In this document: in pieces, positions 8,468 to 18,700 of the stretch
Position numbering within the stretch: position 1 is the first letter of the stretch
Layout: every line of letters begins with the position of its first letter
Assembly: GCF_019931145.1 (NCBI RefSeq)
Contig: NZ_JAIOUV010000009.1
Span: 62,001 to 126,000, forward strand
Direction: 5' to 3'
Origin: Marinicella meishanensis
GTDB taxonomy: Bacteria > Pseudomonadota > Gammaproteobacteria > Xanthomonadales > Marinicellaceae
Length of the DNA stretch: 64,000 nt
Position numbers and translations under genes: made by a program
Notes under the pieces: generated by a model
What the model saw: only the letters and a program-made list of their open reading frames with translations
The model's database searches: none
What the model was told of the DNA's origin: nothing

Positions 8468-10828
8468 ATGAAAAATTTATTGAAGGTGGCGTCCATCCTG
8501 GCATGGACCCTGCTGGCCGGCTTGGCCTACGCCCAAAACAGTCAGGCACAATCCAACCCTGACCTGCAAGGTCGGGTGATCAACGCCAAAGAACAAAACA
8601 TCGCCAATGCCTTGATTCGCTTGAAAGGCACCGAACAAGCCCCGGTTTATACCGATCAACAAGGGGCATTCAGCTTCGCCGCCCTGCCCGTCGGTGAATA
8701 CCAAGTCGACGTGGAAGTGTCCAACAGCAAACACTACCACACCACCATCGACCACCAAGGTGATGCGATCACCATCAACATCGACAACCTAAAGCTGGAT
8801 GATTTGGTGGTGACAGCCAATCCCTTGGAACACAACCAATTGAAAATGACCACCCCGGTGGCCATCCTGACTGAAGAAGACCTGGTGGTTGACCGCGGTT
8901 TGTCATTGGACCAGACCTTGAATCAAATCAGTGGGGTGAACTCCGGCAGCTTCGGTACCGGTTCGGGTCAAATCGTGATCCGTGGACAACAAGGCCCCCG
9001 CGTGATGGTGTTGAACAACAACATCACCAATCAAGATGCCGCTGCGGTTTCACCGGATCACTGGATCACTTCTGAGCCCTTGTTGGCCAAGCAAGTGGAA
9101 GTGCTTAAAGGCCCGGCCACTTTATTGTATGGTGGTGGCGCTGTGGGCGGCTTGGTCAACGTCGTGGATGACACCATTCCCACCCAGCCATTGGATGGAT
9201 TGAGTGGTGGCATTGAAGGCCGTTTTTCTGACAGTGCTGTGGGCGAACGGGCCGGTGTGTTGTCCTTGAACTATGGCTTCAATGACCAATTTGCCGCACA
9301 CTTCAGTTACTTTGACAGCCAAACCGATGACTATGAAATTCCCGGTGAAGCCGAATCTGAAATCCTGCATGAAGCCGAAGGCCATGACGATGAGGAAGAA
9401 GAGGAAGAAGAATCCATGGGCATTTTGGAGAATTCTTCGGTCGACTCCAAAGGGGTGAATGTGGGCTTCTCTGTCTTCAATGACAACGGCTATTGGGGCC
9501 TGTCTTATTCTGATTTTGACCGCAATTATGGCATCCCTGGTCACGAACACGGCCATGAAGATGAGCACCACGACGATGGCATCAGCCAAACCCTGGCCGT
9601 GGCCCGAGACGATGACGACGAAGAAGAGGAAGAAGAAGAAATCGTACGCATTGATTTGGACAAATCGGTATTCAACTTGAAAGGTGTGCATCGCTTTGGC
9701 AATGGCGGCTTTTTCAACCAATTCAGAACCCACTATTCCAACACCGATTACCAGCACATTGAATTGGAAGGCGATGAAATCGGCACCGTCTTTGACAACC
9801 AGGCCGATGAGTTTCGCTTTGAGTTGGGTCACACCCATTTCGCCGGCTTTGAAGGGGTCTGGGGCTTCCAATGGTCAAACCGTGATTTTTCAGCCGTCGG
9901 TGAAGAAGCTTACATCCTGCCTTCAGAAACCCAAATCTGGAGCTTGTTCCTGGTGGAAGAGCGTGACTTTGACGGCTGGCATGGCGAATTCGGCATCCGT
10001 TATGACGACCAAACCGTGGACACTGCCTTGTTCAATGACATCACCGATTCGGCTTTGAGCGTGTCCTTGGGGGCCACGTTTGATTTGAATGAGCGTTGGA
10101 CTTTGCCGGTTAACCTGACCTCGGCACAACGCTTGCCCACGGCCGAAGAATTGTTCTCCAACCAATCAGGTGCCGATGAGCTGGTGCCGCATTTGGCCAC
10201 CTCAACCATCGAGATTGGTAACCCCGACTTGACCCACGAAACGTCCAACAATTTGGACTTGGGTCTGCGCTACCGCCACGACGGCTTGAGCTTCAACCTG
10301 TCGTTCTTCTACAACCAACTGGATGATTACATCTTTCTGCGAGACACCGGCTTGGAAGAAGAGGAAACCCCGATCTTTGTGTACACCCAACGCAACACCA
10401 CATTCCATGGCTTTGAAACCGATTTGGGTTATGAGTTCACTGATTCTTTCAACAACCAATGGGCCTTCCGTGTGTTCGCTGACATGACTGAGGCCGAATT
10501 GAACTCGGGTGAAAATGTGCCGCGCATTCCGGCTGAGCGTTATGGGGTCAACATCGATTGGATGCGGGGCAATTGGTCGGCTTCTTTGGACCACACCCAC
10601 GTCGGTCGCCAAAGCACCTTGGCCCCTTTTGAACTGCCTACCGAGGGCTATGACCTGCTGGACTTGAGCGTCAATTGGGTGCACTACACCGACCAACTGG
10701 AAACCTTGATCTTCCTTAAAGGCTCGAATTTGTTGGATGAAGAGATCCGTGATCACGCTTCATTCATCAAAGACATTGCCCCACGGCCTGGCCGCAGCAT
10801 CACCGCCGGGTTCCGCCTGACTTTTTAA
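8468..10828 (+). CDS. TonB-dependent receptor with acidic/His-rich loops, probably zinc (ZnuD-like)
   Basis: Outer-membrane active transporter of 786 aa. It has a signal peptide (1-22), a carboxypeptidase-regulatory-like domain (about 33-100), a plug domain (about 115-235, with QIVIRGQQGPRVMVL) and a 22-strand barrel ending in the expected aromatic residue (AGFRLTF). Barrel loops carry unusual metal-ligand clusters: HEAEGHDDEEEEEEE near 300-315, HEHGHEDEHHDD near 359-370 and DDDDEEEEEEE near 381-391. His/Asp-rich loops like these are known in ZnuD-type zinc receptors, so zinc or another divalent metal is the likely cargo. The small Cys/His protein just upstream supports this. A 17-bp hairpin follows the stop. 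No obvious Zur site was found. Confidence 0.8.
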   Translation: MKNLLKVASILAWTLLAGLAYAQNSQAQSNPDLQGRVINAKEQNIANALIRLKGTEQAPVYTDQQGAFSFAALPVGEYQVDVEVSNSKHYHTTIDHQGDAITINIDNLKLDDLVVTANPLEHNQLKMTTPVAILTEEDLVVDRGLSLDQTLNQISGVNSGSFGTGSGQIVIRGQQGPRVMVLNNNITNQDAAAVSPDHWITSEPLLAKQVEVLKGPATLLYGGGAVGGLVNVVDDTIPTQPLDGLSGGIEGRFSDSAVGERAGVLSLNYGFNDQFAAHFSYFDSQTDDYEIPGEAESEILHEAEGHDDEEEEEEESMGILENSSVDSKGVNVGFSVFNDNGYWGLSYSDFDRNYGIPGHEHGHEDEHHDDGISQTLAVARDDDDEEEEEEEIVRIDLDKSVFNLKGVHRFGNGGFFNQFRTHYSNTDYQHIELEGDEIGTVFDNQADEFRFELGHTHFAGFEGVWGFQWSNRDFSAVGEEAYILPSETQIWSLFLVEERDFDGWHGEFGIRYDDQTVDTALFNDITDSALSVSLGATFDLNERWTLPVNLTSAQRLPTAEELFSNQSGADELVPHLATSTIEIGNPDLTHETSNNLDLGLRYRHDGLSFNLSFFYNQLDDYIFLRDTGLEEEETPIFVYTQRNTTFHGFETDLGYEFTDSFNNQWAFRVFADMTEAELNSGENVPRIPAERYGVNIDWMRGNWSASLDHTHVGRQSTLAPFELPTEGYDLLDLSVNWVHYTDQLETLIFLKGSNLLDEEIRDHASFIKDIAPRPGRSITAGFRLTF

Positions 10829-10834
10829 ACACCG

Positions 10835-10873
10835 CCACCTGCCGCAAGCCCGTTCTGGGCTTGCGGCAGGTGG
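10835..10873. terminator. Strong 17-bp hairpin between convergent genes
   Basis: Arms CCACCTGCCGCAAGCCC and GGGCTTGCGGCAGGTGG are perfectly complementary around a GTTCT loop. It lies between the stops of the TonB receptor and the beta-helix protein. There is no T-tract, so it may be a bidirectional terminator or an RNA-stabilising hairpin. Confidence 0.6.
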
Positions 10874-10877
10874 CCAG

Positions 10878-11972
10878 TCACTCCAAACGATTCCAAAAAA
10901 TCAAATCCGGTTCGTGGACCGATTCCACGGCACCGATGTCTATGCGGCTGCCTTGTTCCCGCTGTTGGCCTTTGATGTCGTGAGATGGGTGGGACCAATC
11001 ATTTCTAAATGGTGTCGGGAAAGGACACACTTGACCACAAGGGTTGGTGCCGGCACCCACCAGTGGCGAGGTCAAATCAGGCTCAAAGGTTTCGGTGTTC
11101 ATGAAAAACCTGGGCGGCAAATCAAACTCATTGAAGGACTCGGTGGGCACTGAGCCGCTGTCATTTTGTAAATTGTTGCTGTAGCGATAAATCTGGGCGG
11201 TGGCGGTGGCGCGCAAGTCAAACTGGTCATTATCGCGCAAAACGTTGTTGGCAATCAGCATCTGTGTGCTGCCAGAACCACTGAGCAACACCCCGCCTGT
11301 GTGATTCCAGGCTGTGCCATCCATGGTGTTTTGCAGCACCGTGTTGTTGTGAAAATAGATGCCATCGGCGTCATTCATGATGATTTCCACATTACCGGTG
11401 ACCGTGGCGTGGTTTTGATACACCAGCGCATTCATCACATTGATCCGGGCCGCACCACTGAGTGACAGCGCACCGCCGAATTGGGCTTCATTGTTAACAA
11501 ATATAACCCGGTCAAACACCATTTCACCGGTGTTGAGGTTGTTCAGTTTGGTCACATTCAAACCGGCTCCACGCCCGTTCAAATCCAAGCCATTAATGAA
11601 TGACAGCCCATCCACAAACAAACTGGCGTCTTGAGACAGGGTGATGCGCATCACCCGCGATGCCATCTCACCATCCAACACCGTCATGAAGGCGTTCAAG
11701 GATTGTCGCCGGGCACAAGGGCTGCCATTGAAGGTGGTCCAACCACCAGAAATGGTTAAATCCATGCCGTCGGTTTCCAGGTAATCGAATTGGCTGCCAT
11801 TGGTTTCATACAAGCCAGTTTCCAGGCGGATTTCATCGGCCTGTAAGTTGGCTTCTGCGGTGCTCAGTGCGGCCCGCAATTCAGCGGTGTTGCGCGCACA
11901 CAGCAGTTCTGCCTGGGCTGCCAGGCTGCCAATACACAATCCGATCAAGACAAATATTTGCAGTGGTTTCAT
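10878..11972 (-). CDS. Secreted right-handed beta-helix (pectin-lyase-fold) protein
   Basis: A 364-aa protein with a signal peptide (MKPLQIFVLIGLCIGSLAAQA). The mature part has CARNTAELRAALSTAEAN, the usual start of choice-of-anchor beta-helix proteins, then repeated N/D/G-rich rungs (FVNNEAQFGGALSLSG, IYFHNNTVLQNT, MLIANNVLRDND). No catalytic polysaccharide-lyase residues can be assigned. It ends EPDLIFWNRLE, a short terminal motif similar in style to those in other exported proteins here. Convergent with the TonB receptor; monocistronic. Substrate unknown. Confidence 0.65.
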   Translation of the reverse strand: MKPLQIFVLIGLCIGSLAAQAELLCARNTAELRAALSTAEANLQADEIRLETGLYETNGSQFDYLETDGMDLTISGGWTTFNGSPCARRQSLNAFMTVLDGEMASRVMRITLSQDASLFVDGLSFINGLDLNGRGAGLNVTKLNNLNTGEMVFDRVIFVNNEAQFGGALSLSGAARINVMNALVYQNHATVTGNVEIIMNDADGIYFHNNTVLQNTMDGTAWNHTGGVLLSGSGSTQMLIANNVLRDNDQFDLRATATAQIYRYSNNLQNDSGSVPTESFNEFDLPPRFFMNTETFEPDLTSPLVGAGTNPCGQVCPFPTPFRNDWSHPSHDIKGQQREQGSRIDIGAVESVHEPDLIFWNRLE

Positions 11973-12080
11973 GATGGCCTCATTCCTGTGACTTCCTGGT
12001 TAACAATGCCATCGCGGCCAAAAACACACAAAAAAATCCACTGGCGTCGGCTGACATGTTGCTGCTGCTGGTTTTCTGTT

Positions 12081-12116
12081 AAAATGCGCCCCTGAATTTT
12101 CACGGGCGCATTTTTT
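12081..12116 (+). promoter_or_regulatory. Terminator-like hairpin whose T-tract touches the prfC start codon
   Basis: AAAATGCGCCC and GGGCGCATTTT pair around a 12-nt loop, followed by TTTTTT directly before the ATG. There is no Shine-Dalgarno. A -10-like TAAAAT (12080-12085) with TTGCTG (12059-12064) would start transcription inside the first arm. It is either the terminator of upstream transcription or an attenuator or translation control for prfC. Confidence 0.45.
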
Positions 12117-13709
12117 ATGGCTGGCAACAAATCCAACACCTATTTGAATCGCAGGACTTTTGCGATCATTTCTCACCCCGATGCGGGTAAAACCACCATC
12201 ACCGAGAAAATTCTGTTGTTTGGTGGCGCCATTCAAGTGGCCGGTTCGGTGAAATCCAGAAAAGCCGATCGCCACGCCACTTCTGACTGGATGGCCATGG
12301 AACAAGAACGGGGCATCTCCATCACCTCATCGATCATGCAGTTTCCTTATAAAGGTCGCATCATGAACCTGTTGGATACCCCAGGCCACGCCGACTTTTC
12401 AGAAGACACCTACCGCACCCTGACCGCGGTGGATTCGGCCTTGATGGTGATCGATTGTGCCAAAGGGGTTGAGGAACGGACCATCAAATTGATGGAAGTG
12501 TGTCGCCTGCGCACCACCCCGATCTACACCTTCATCAACAAATTGGACCGTGAAGGCAAGGACCCGATTGAGCTGTTGGATGAAGTCGAAGAAGTCTTGA
12601 ACATCCAATGCGCCCCCATCACCTGGCCCATCGGCATGGGCAAACGCCTCAAAGGCGTGTACCACTTCCTCAATGACGAAGTGCTGTTGTATGAAGCCGG
12701 GAAAAACTACGAAACCCAAGAAGCCCAGGTGATCAAAGGTTTGGATTCGCCCGAGCTGGATGCTGCGCTGGGCACGGCAGCGGCTGAATTCCGCGAAGAA
12801 ATCGAATTGGTGCAAGGGGCTTCGCATGAGTTTGATTTGGACGCCTACCTCAAAGGCGAGATGTCACCGGTGTTTTTTGGCTCGGCGATCAACAATTTTG
12901 GCGTACAGCCCCTGCTCGACTCGTTTGTGGAAAACGCCCCGGCCCCACAACCCCGGGCCACCACCGACCGCGTGGTGGAACCCAGTGAGCCCAAGTGCAC
13001 CGGCTTTGTGTTCAAAATCCAAGCCAACATGGACCCCAACCACCGCGACCGAGTGGCCTTCATGCGCATTTGTTCCGGGGTGTTCACCCAGGGCATGAAA
13101 CTGAAAAACAGCCGCACCGAAAAAGACATCAAGATCCCCAATGCCTTGACCTTCATGGCCGAAGAGCGCGGCACCGTGGACCAGGCGTTCCCGGGCGACA
13201 TCATTGGCATCCACAACCACGGCACCATCAGCATCGGCGATTCATTCAGTGAAAACGAAGTGCTGCAATTCACCGGCATCCCCAGTTTTGCCCCCGAACT
13301 GTTTCGCCGGGCCCGCTTAAAAGACCCTTTGAAACTGAAAGCCCTGCAAAAAGGCCTGGCCCAACTGTCCGAAGAAGGCGCGACGCAGTTTTTCCGGCCG
13401 TTGCTGAGCAATGAGCTGATTCTGGGCGCGGTCGGGGTGCTGCAATTCGAGGTGGTGGCCTACCGCTTGAAACGCGAGTACAACGTCGAAGCCATCTTCG
13501 AGAACGTCGACACCCGCACCGCGTATTGGGTGGATGCCGATGACGACAAAAAGATGCAACAATTCAGGAACAAAAACGAAGCCAACCTGGCCGAAGACGC
13601 CCATGGCCACCTGGTTTATTTGGCCCCTTCGATGGTCAACTTACAACTGGCCCAGGAACGCCACCCGGACATCCGTTTCCACAACACCACCGAAACCTTG
13701 AAAGCTTAA
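12117..13709 (+). CDS. prfC: Peptide chain release factor 3 (RF3)
   Basis: Translational GTPase that recycles RF1/RF2 after termination. The 530-aa length is right for the family. Motifs: G1 SHPDAGKTT (19-27), G2 region RGISITSS (65-72), G3 DTPGH (87-91), G4 NKLD (141-144). The N-terminus [19 protein letters not shown] and CAPITWPIG are hallmark RF3 sequences that separate it from EF-G. The ATG start matches the usual N-terminal length but has no visible ribosome-binding site and follows a hairpin with a T-tract. Monocistronic; the XRE gene behind it is convergent. Confidence 0.97.
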   Translation: MAGNKSNTYLNRRTFAIISHPDAGKTTITEKILLFGGAIQVAGSVKSRKADRHATSDWMAMEQERGISITSSIMQFPYKGRIMNLLDTPGHADFSEDTYRTLTAVDSALMVIDCAKGVEERTIKLMEVCRLRTTPIYTFINKLDREGKDPIELLDEVEEVLNIQCAPITWPIGMGKRLKGVYHFLNDEVLLYEAGKNYETQEAQVIKGLDSPELDAALGTAAAEFREEIELVQGASHEFDLDAYLKGEMSPVFFGSAINNFGVQPLLDSFVENAPAPQPRATTDRVVEPSEPKCTGFVFKIQANMDPNHRDRVAFMRICSGVFTQGMKLKNSRTEKDIKIPNALTFMAEERGTVDQAFPGDIIGIHNHGTISIGDSFSENEVLQFTGIPSFAPELFRRARLKDPLKLKALQKGLAQLSEEGATQFFRPLLSNELILGAVGVLQFEVVAYRLKREYNVEAIFENVDTRTAYWVDADDDKKMQQFRNKNEANLAEDAHGHLVYLAPSMVNLQLAQERHPDIRFHNTTETLKA

Positions 13710-13732
13710 ACCCCATGAGCTCGGCTGGATAA

Positions 13733-14536
13733 TCAGTCGGCGTGGGCAGTGAATAAGGCGGCGGTGGCGACATCGGCCGGGTACAACATTTCCAGGCGGA
13801 TTTCCTGGGTGGTCAAATCCAATGGCGTGCCAATGGTGGCGATGGTGGTGAAAAAGCGCCCCACTTGGTCGCCCACAGCCAACTCCAAAGTCAACATCGG
13901 CAGGCCATAATCCCACACCCCAGTCCAATCGGCGGTGAGCTCATCTGTGTCCATCTGACTGACCCAATCCAACAGCCAGGGATCCTGGCTGCTGATGGCT
14001 TCTTCCCGCACCCGGGCGAACAACAGCGGCGCCACTACCGACCAGTTGTGCACATGGGGCCTGAGGCCATCGGCGGCAAAAAACAGCTGCAAAGCGTTGG
14101 GAAAACGGGTCAGCACATCCGGGCCCAATAAGTGACCCATCATGGCCTCATAGCCGGCATTGTGCAGCAATACATCGTAGCGGCTGTTGAGCACCAAGGC
14201 GGGCATCGGGTTGTGGTTCTGCAACAATTGCTGCAAAGATTGCTTGACCACCTGCAAGGCATCGCTGTCGAGGTTTTGTTCTTTGAATTGGGGCGCGTAG
14301 CCGGCGGCCACCAACAGGCTGTTTTGTTGCCGATAAGGCAGCTGTAGGGCTTGACCCAGATACAGCACCATCTCTCTGGAGGGTTGTGATTTGCCATTTT
14401 CCACAAAGCTCAGGTGGCGTGTCGAAATGCCCACATCCAAGGCCAACTCCAATTGGCTTTTGTTTTTTTGTTGGCGCCAAAATTTCAATTGTGAACCGAC
14501 GTCACTGGATGCATGCTGCAAGGTTTGGGTGTTCAT
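13733..14536 (-). CDS. XRE-family transcriptional regulator with MmyB-like ligand domain
   Basis: A DNA-binding regulator of 267 aa. N-terminal helix-turn-helix at about residues 14-70 (LKFWRQQKNKSQLELALDVGISTRHLSFVENGKSQPS), followed by the C-terminal domain typical of the MmyB family (about 95-260; VLNSRYDVLLHNAG, FFTTIATIGTPLDLTTQEIRLEMLYPAD), which in homologues can bind fatty-acid-like ligands. The start at 14536 is preferred over an ATG 30 bp upstream because AGAGGT sits at the right distance. Its neighbour, transcribed divergently, is the interrupted DUF2834 gene, a possible target. Confidence 0.85.
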   Translation of the reverse strand: MNTQTLQHASSDVGSQLKFWRQQKNKSQLELALDVGISTRHLSFVENGKSQPSREMVLYLGQALQLPYRQQNSLLVAAGYAPQFKEQNLDSDALQVVKQSLQQLLQNHNPMPALVLNSRYDVLLHNAGYEAMMGHLLGPDVLTRFPNALQLFFAADGLRPHVHNWSVVAPLLFARVREEAISSQDPWLLDWVSQMDTDELTADWTGVWDYGLPMLTLELAVGDQVGRFFTTIATIGTPLDLTTQEIRLEMLYPADVATAALFTAHAD

Positions 14537-14618
14537 GGCACATGACCTCTGAGGTAATGGCGTCATTTAATCATACCTGGCAACATACAACCACCTTTTC
14601 ACAGATTGGAGAACGCGC

Positions 14619-14921
14619 ATGTTTCGTTTCATCACGGTTATGGTTTTGTTGTTGTTTTTGGGCTTGACGGCGGTGGCCGTTTGGCAGCACGGTTATGTTG
14701 GTTTGTTCACCTTCCAGTTGAGCAGCTATGCCGGCATGCAGGTGTTGGCCGATTTGGTCATCGCCCTGGGCTTGTTTCTGCTGTGGTAGTGGCACGATGC
14801 CCGCCAAGCAGGCCGCAAGCCATGGCCCTGGATCTTGGCCACCGGTCTCACCGGATCCATTGCACCGCTGATTTATGTGCTCTTATACAAGACCCAAACC
14901 CAGCCTTCACACAACGGATAA
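14619..14921 (+). pseudogene. DUF2834 membrane protein gene with in-frame TAG
   Basis: A 100-codon frame beginning MFRFITVMVLLLFLGLTAVA, preceded by a good GGAG site, with three hydrophobic helices. It matches the DUF2834 pattern (WQHGYVGLF, DLVIALGLFLLW, then WHDARQAGRKPWPW, TGLTGSIAPLIYVLLY). A TAG at 14787-14789 (codon 57) falls between LFLLW and WHDAR, where homologues have an ordinary residue. Both sides are in the same frame and well preserved, so one substitution seems to have disrupted it. It could give a 56-aa fragment only. Divergent from the XRE regulator. Confidence 0.7.
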
Positions 14922-14972
14922 GTCCAAATACTCGAGGGAAGTGGAATTTGCGTCATTTTTTATTTGTAGCAC

Positions 14973-15001
14973 TTGACAAAACGGTCAATTACATAGAAAA
15001 T
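14973..15001 (+). promoter_or_regulatory. Predicted promoter of tRNA-Met
   Basis: TTGACA (14973-14978), 17 bp, GAAAAT (14996-15001), followed by a GC-rich discriminator (CGCGCTC), as expected for a stable-RNA promoter. Confidence 0.55.
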
Positions 15002-15013
15002 TCGCGCTCTCGT

Positions 15014-15090
15014 GGCTATATAGCTCAGTTGGTTAGAGCACAGCATTCATAATGCTGGGGTCCCAGGTTCAAGTCCCGGTATAGCCACCA
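15014..15090 (+). tRNA. tRNA-Met (CAT), elongator type
   Basis: 77 nt including CCA. The cloverleaf starts GGCTATATAGCTCAG; the anticodon arm CAGCATTCATAATGCTG carries CAT; T-arm GGTTCAAGTCC. Acceptor stem and body match elongator tRNA-Met rather than the initiator, which lacks the first base pair. Confidence 0.95.
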
Positions 15091-15227
15091 CTTTCCTCTT
15101 TTTGTTGCTTCTTACCATCGCGCTCGACATGTTGCTCGCGGCCTCTGGCCTTCGCGGGATTGATTTTTCCTTGTGATCTGCCGCACAAGTCCTGCACGCG
15201 CTGCCTGGCTTGGGCTATAATGAATGC

Positions 15228-15746
15228 ATGAAACTCATCATGCTGCTGATCATTGGCCTGACTGGCATCAACACCCACCCCGAACAGTGGGTTAAAGTGG
15301 GTGAGTCCGAAATCAGTTGGGGCTACAAAACCCCCTACCGCATCAACCTGCGCGCACCCAAAGGGGTGCATGACATCGACGACATCAGAAATGGGGTGCA
15401 AGACATCCAATTTGACCTGGAATGGTTGGCGCCAGTCACCACCCAAGAACAAGTCACAGCGCATTTCAAAGAGCTGCTGGAAAATCAGCTCAAAGACCCC
15501 GAATCCATCAAATTCAACCGCGTGATCATTGACCGACTGTTGAATAAGCTACCTGCGGCCAATCGGTTTGACCATTGGCAATTCTACTTTTCACCCGATT
15601 CTGGCACCGCCGTTTACATCAATGGTGAAAAGGTCCACAACATCATTGGCTCGGAAATCAACCGCGCCTTGCATGCCGCCTGGTTGTTCCGTGACCCGGT
15701 GACCACTTCTAAACTGTTAACTCGACTGCTCAAACTAGGACAATAA
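15228..15746 (+). CDS. Chalcone-isomerase-like exported protein
   Basis: A 172-aa protein with an N-terminal signal sequence (MKLIMLLIIGLTGINT) and the pattern of the chalcone isomerase-like family (SWGYKTPYRINLRAPKGVHDIDDI, IQFDLEWLAPVTTQEQ, WQFYFSPDSGTAVYING). Bacterial members are periplasmic and probably not flavonoid enzymes. The start at 15228 is chosen because a TTG 18 bp upstream would overlap a perfect -10 TATAAT (15216-15221). With that -10, the mRNA would begin at or near the ATG (leaderless). The stop shares a base with the next gene (TAATG), so it is cotranscribed with the amidohydrolases. Confidence 0.75.
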   Translation: MKLIMLLIIGLTGINTHPEQWVKVGESEISWGYKTPYRINLRAPKGVHDIDDIRNGVQDIQFDLEWLAPVTTQEQVTAHFKELLENQLKDPESIKFNRVIIDRLLNKLPAANRFDHWQFYFSPDSGTAVYINGEKVHNIIGSEINRALHAAWLFRDPVTTSKLLTRLLKLGQ

Positions 15747-18700
15747 TGACCACAAAACTCAAACTCACAGCCTGGGCTGTGCTGGCCAGCAGCCCTTGGG
15801 CGCTGACCGCGCAGGTGCCCACCGAAACCATCAATGGCAACCTCGATCAACGCGACACCCTGATTGCTTTGACCGACGCCACCATCCACCTCAATCCCGA
15901 TGAAACCATTACCCAAGGCACATTGCTGCTGCGCAATGGTCGCATTGTCGGGATCAACCGCAACAACCAAACACCCGCTGACGCCTTGATCAAGGATTAC
16001 ACCGGCATGCACATCTACCCCGGGTTCATTCACCTGGACAGCAGTGTTGGTTTACCAGAACCCGATGCCAGGCCGCCGTTCTCATGGAACAAAGCCGAGA
16101 CCATCAACAGCACCACCGAAGGGGCTTACAACAGCAATGAAGCGATCAAAGCCTCATGGAATGCCGCGGCCCATTACGTGCACGATGACAAAGCCAGCAA
16201 AGAATTGCGTGAAGCCGGCTTCACCACCGCATTGTCGCACCGCAAAGACGGCATCATGCGTGGCACCTCGGTGCTGGTGAACCTGGCCGATCAGGCTGAG
16301 GAACTGAATCTGGTGGCCACCCAAGCAGCCCAGCATTTTGCTTTTGACAAAGGGTCTTCGAAACAGGACTTTCCGGTGTCGCTGATGGGTGAAGTGGCGT
16401 TGATCCGCCAAACCTGGCTGGATGCCGAATGGTATGCCCAACAACAGCAAATGACCGACCTGGACTTGGCCGCCATCAATGCCAACCGCGCCTTGCCCAA
16501 GATCATCACCGTCAGTAACTGGCAAGAAACCCTGCTGGCCGATAAAATTGGCGACGAATTCAACACCCAATTTGTGGTCCGCACCGCCGCCGATTCATAC
16601 CGCAACCTCGATGCCATCCAAGCCAGTGGACAAACCTTGATTGTGCCACTGAGCATACCGGATGCACCGGCGATCAGCGATGAGTTGGATGCCTGGAATG
16701 TCTCTTATCAAGATTTGAAAGCCTGGGAAGTGGCGCCGCACAACCCCGCGCTGCTGCAACAAGCCGGCATCACCTTTGCGTTGTTGCCTGATCCCGGTAA
16801 AAAAGGCTTGGGCAATTTCCTCAAGGACTTGCGCAATGCCCACCGACATGGGCTGGATGAAGCCACCGCATTGCGCGCTTTGACCACCGTCCCCGCGGCC
16901 ATTTTGGGCCAATCTGATTTGGGTACCCTCGCCAGCGGCCATTGGGCCAACTTTGTGGTCACATCCGGGCCCTTGCTGGAGGCAGAAACTTACGTGGCAG
17001 AAACTTGGGTGGCCGGTCACAACCACCCGGTCAACGGCTTGCCCAGCCTGTTGCCTGGCGCCTACCAACTGTCCCATGATGACCAATCGATGGGCATCCA
17101 CCTGCACGACGACAAAGGCAAACTCAAATTGACCCTGGCCGATGAAGACAGTGAAGTCAAAATCAAAGTCAAACAAACCGGTCAGTTCGTGACCCTGACC
17201 ATCAGCCAAGACGACTCCGACCATGAGTTGTTCGGGGTCATCAACAACCGCCAGCTGGTTGCCATAGCTCCACAGGAATGGACTTTACAGCGTCAGGGAG
17301 ACCTGCCGGCCAGCGATGACAGCGATGAGAGCGACAGCAACGATGCAGAGTTGCCACAAATCCCACAACCCTTCACGGCCTACGGCCTGGCCACTGCCAG
17401 CACCGCGGATGACATCCTGGTTCAAAATGCCACCGTGTGGACCAATGCAGATGATGGCATCTTGGCCAACACCGATGTGTGGGTCCAAGGCGGCCAAATC
17501 AAAGCCATCGGCCAAAACCTGTCCGCACCCAAAGACGCTTTGGTGGTGGATGGCTCTGACATGCACCTGACCAGCGGCATCATTGACGAACACGCACACA
17601 TTGCCTTGTTGGCGGTGAATGACATTGCGGTGAACTCCTCCATGGTGCGCATGGCCGATGCCCTCAACCCACATGACGTCAACATCTACCGGAACTTGGC
17701 TGGCGGTGTCACCGCCGCCCAATTGTTGCATGGTTCGGCCAACCCCATCGGTGGCCAATCGGCTTTGATCAAAATGCGTTGGGGGGTCGACCGCCCAGAA
17801 GACATGTTGATCGAAGGGGCCGATGGATTCATTAAATTTGCCTTGGGAGAAAACGTCAAGCGTTCACGCAATGCCCAATCCATTCGCTATCCCCTGACCC
17901 GCATGGGGGTGGAACAGGTTTACCGCGACGCCTTCACCCAAGCCAAAGCCTATGAACAGGCCTGGGCTGATTACCACGCTTTGAGCCGCCGGGCCAAACA
18001 AAACGCCACCCCGCCACGGCGGGATTTGGCCTTGGAAGCCACTTTGGAAGTGATCAACCAAGAGCTGTTCGTGTCTTGTCATTCCTATGTGCAATCCGAA
18101 ATCAACATGCTGATGCATGTGGCCGACGACTTTGGCTTCAACATCAACACCTTCACCCACATTTTAGAAGGCTACAAAGTGGCCGACAAAATGCAACAAC
18201 ACGGGGTCGGCGGCTCCACTTTCTCCGATTGGTGGGCCTATAAATGGGAAGTCAACTACGCCATCCCTTACAACGCCGCCCTGATGCACAATGCCGGGGT
18301 GGTCACTGCGATCAATTCGGACTCGGGTGAAATGTCTCGGCGTTTGAACCAAGAAGCCGCCAAGTCGGTGAAATATGGTGACTTGTCGGAACAAGACGCC
18401 TGGAAATTGGTGACCTTGAATCCAGCCAAATTGCTGCACCTGGATGACCGCATGGGCAGCATCGAAGTCGGCAAAGACGCCGACATGGTGTTGTGGTCTG
18501 ATCACCCCTTGTCGATTTATGCCCGCGCAGAGAAAACCATGGTCGATGGGGTCATTTACTACGACCGCAGCCAACAAGCGGCCCTGGAAGCGCAAATTGC
18601 CGAAGAAAAGAGCCGTTTGATCGAAGCCAGCCAAAACAGCAAAGGCAAAAAATCCAAACGCCGCTCGGCACCACCCCAATTGTTGCACTGTGACACCATC

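Noticed and set aside
14787-14789. Recoding of TAG as selenocysteine or pyrrolysine
   Set aside because: Selenocysteine uses TGA, no stem-loop or pyl genes are seen, and homologues have an ordinary residue there.
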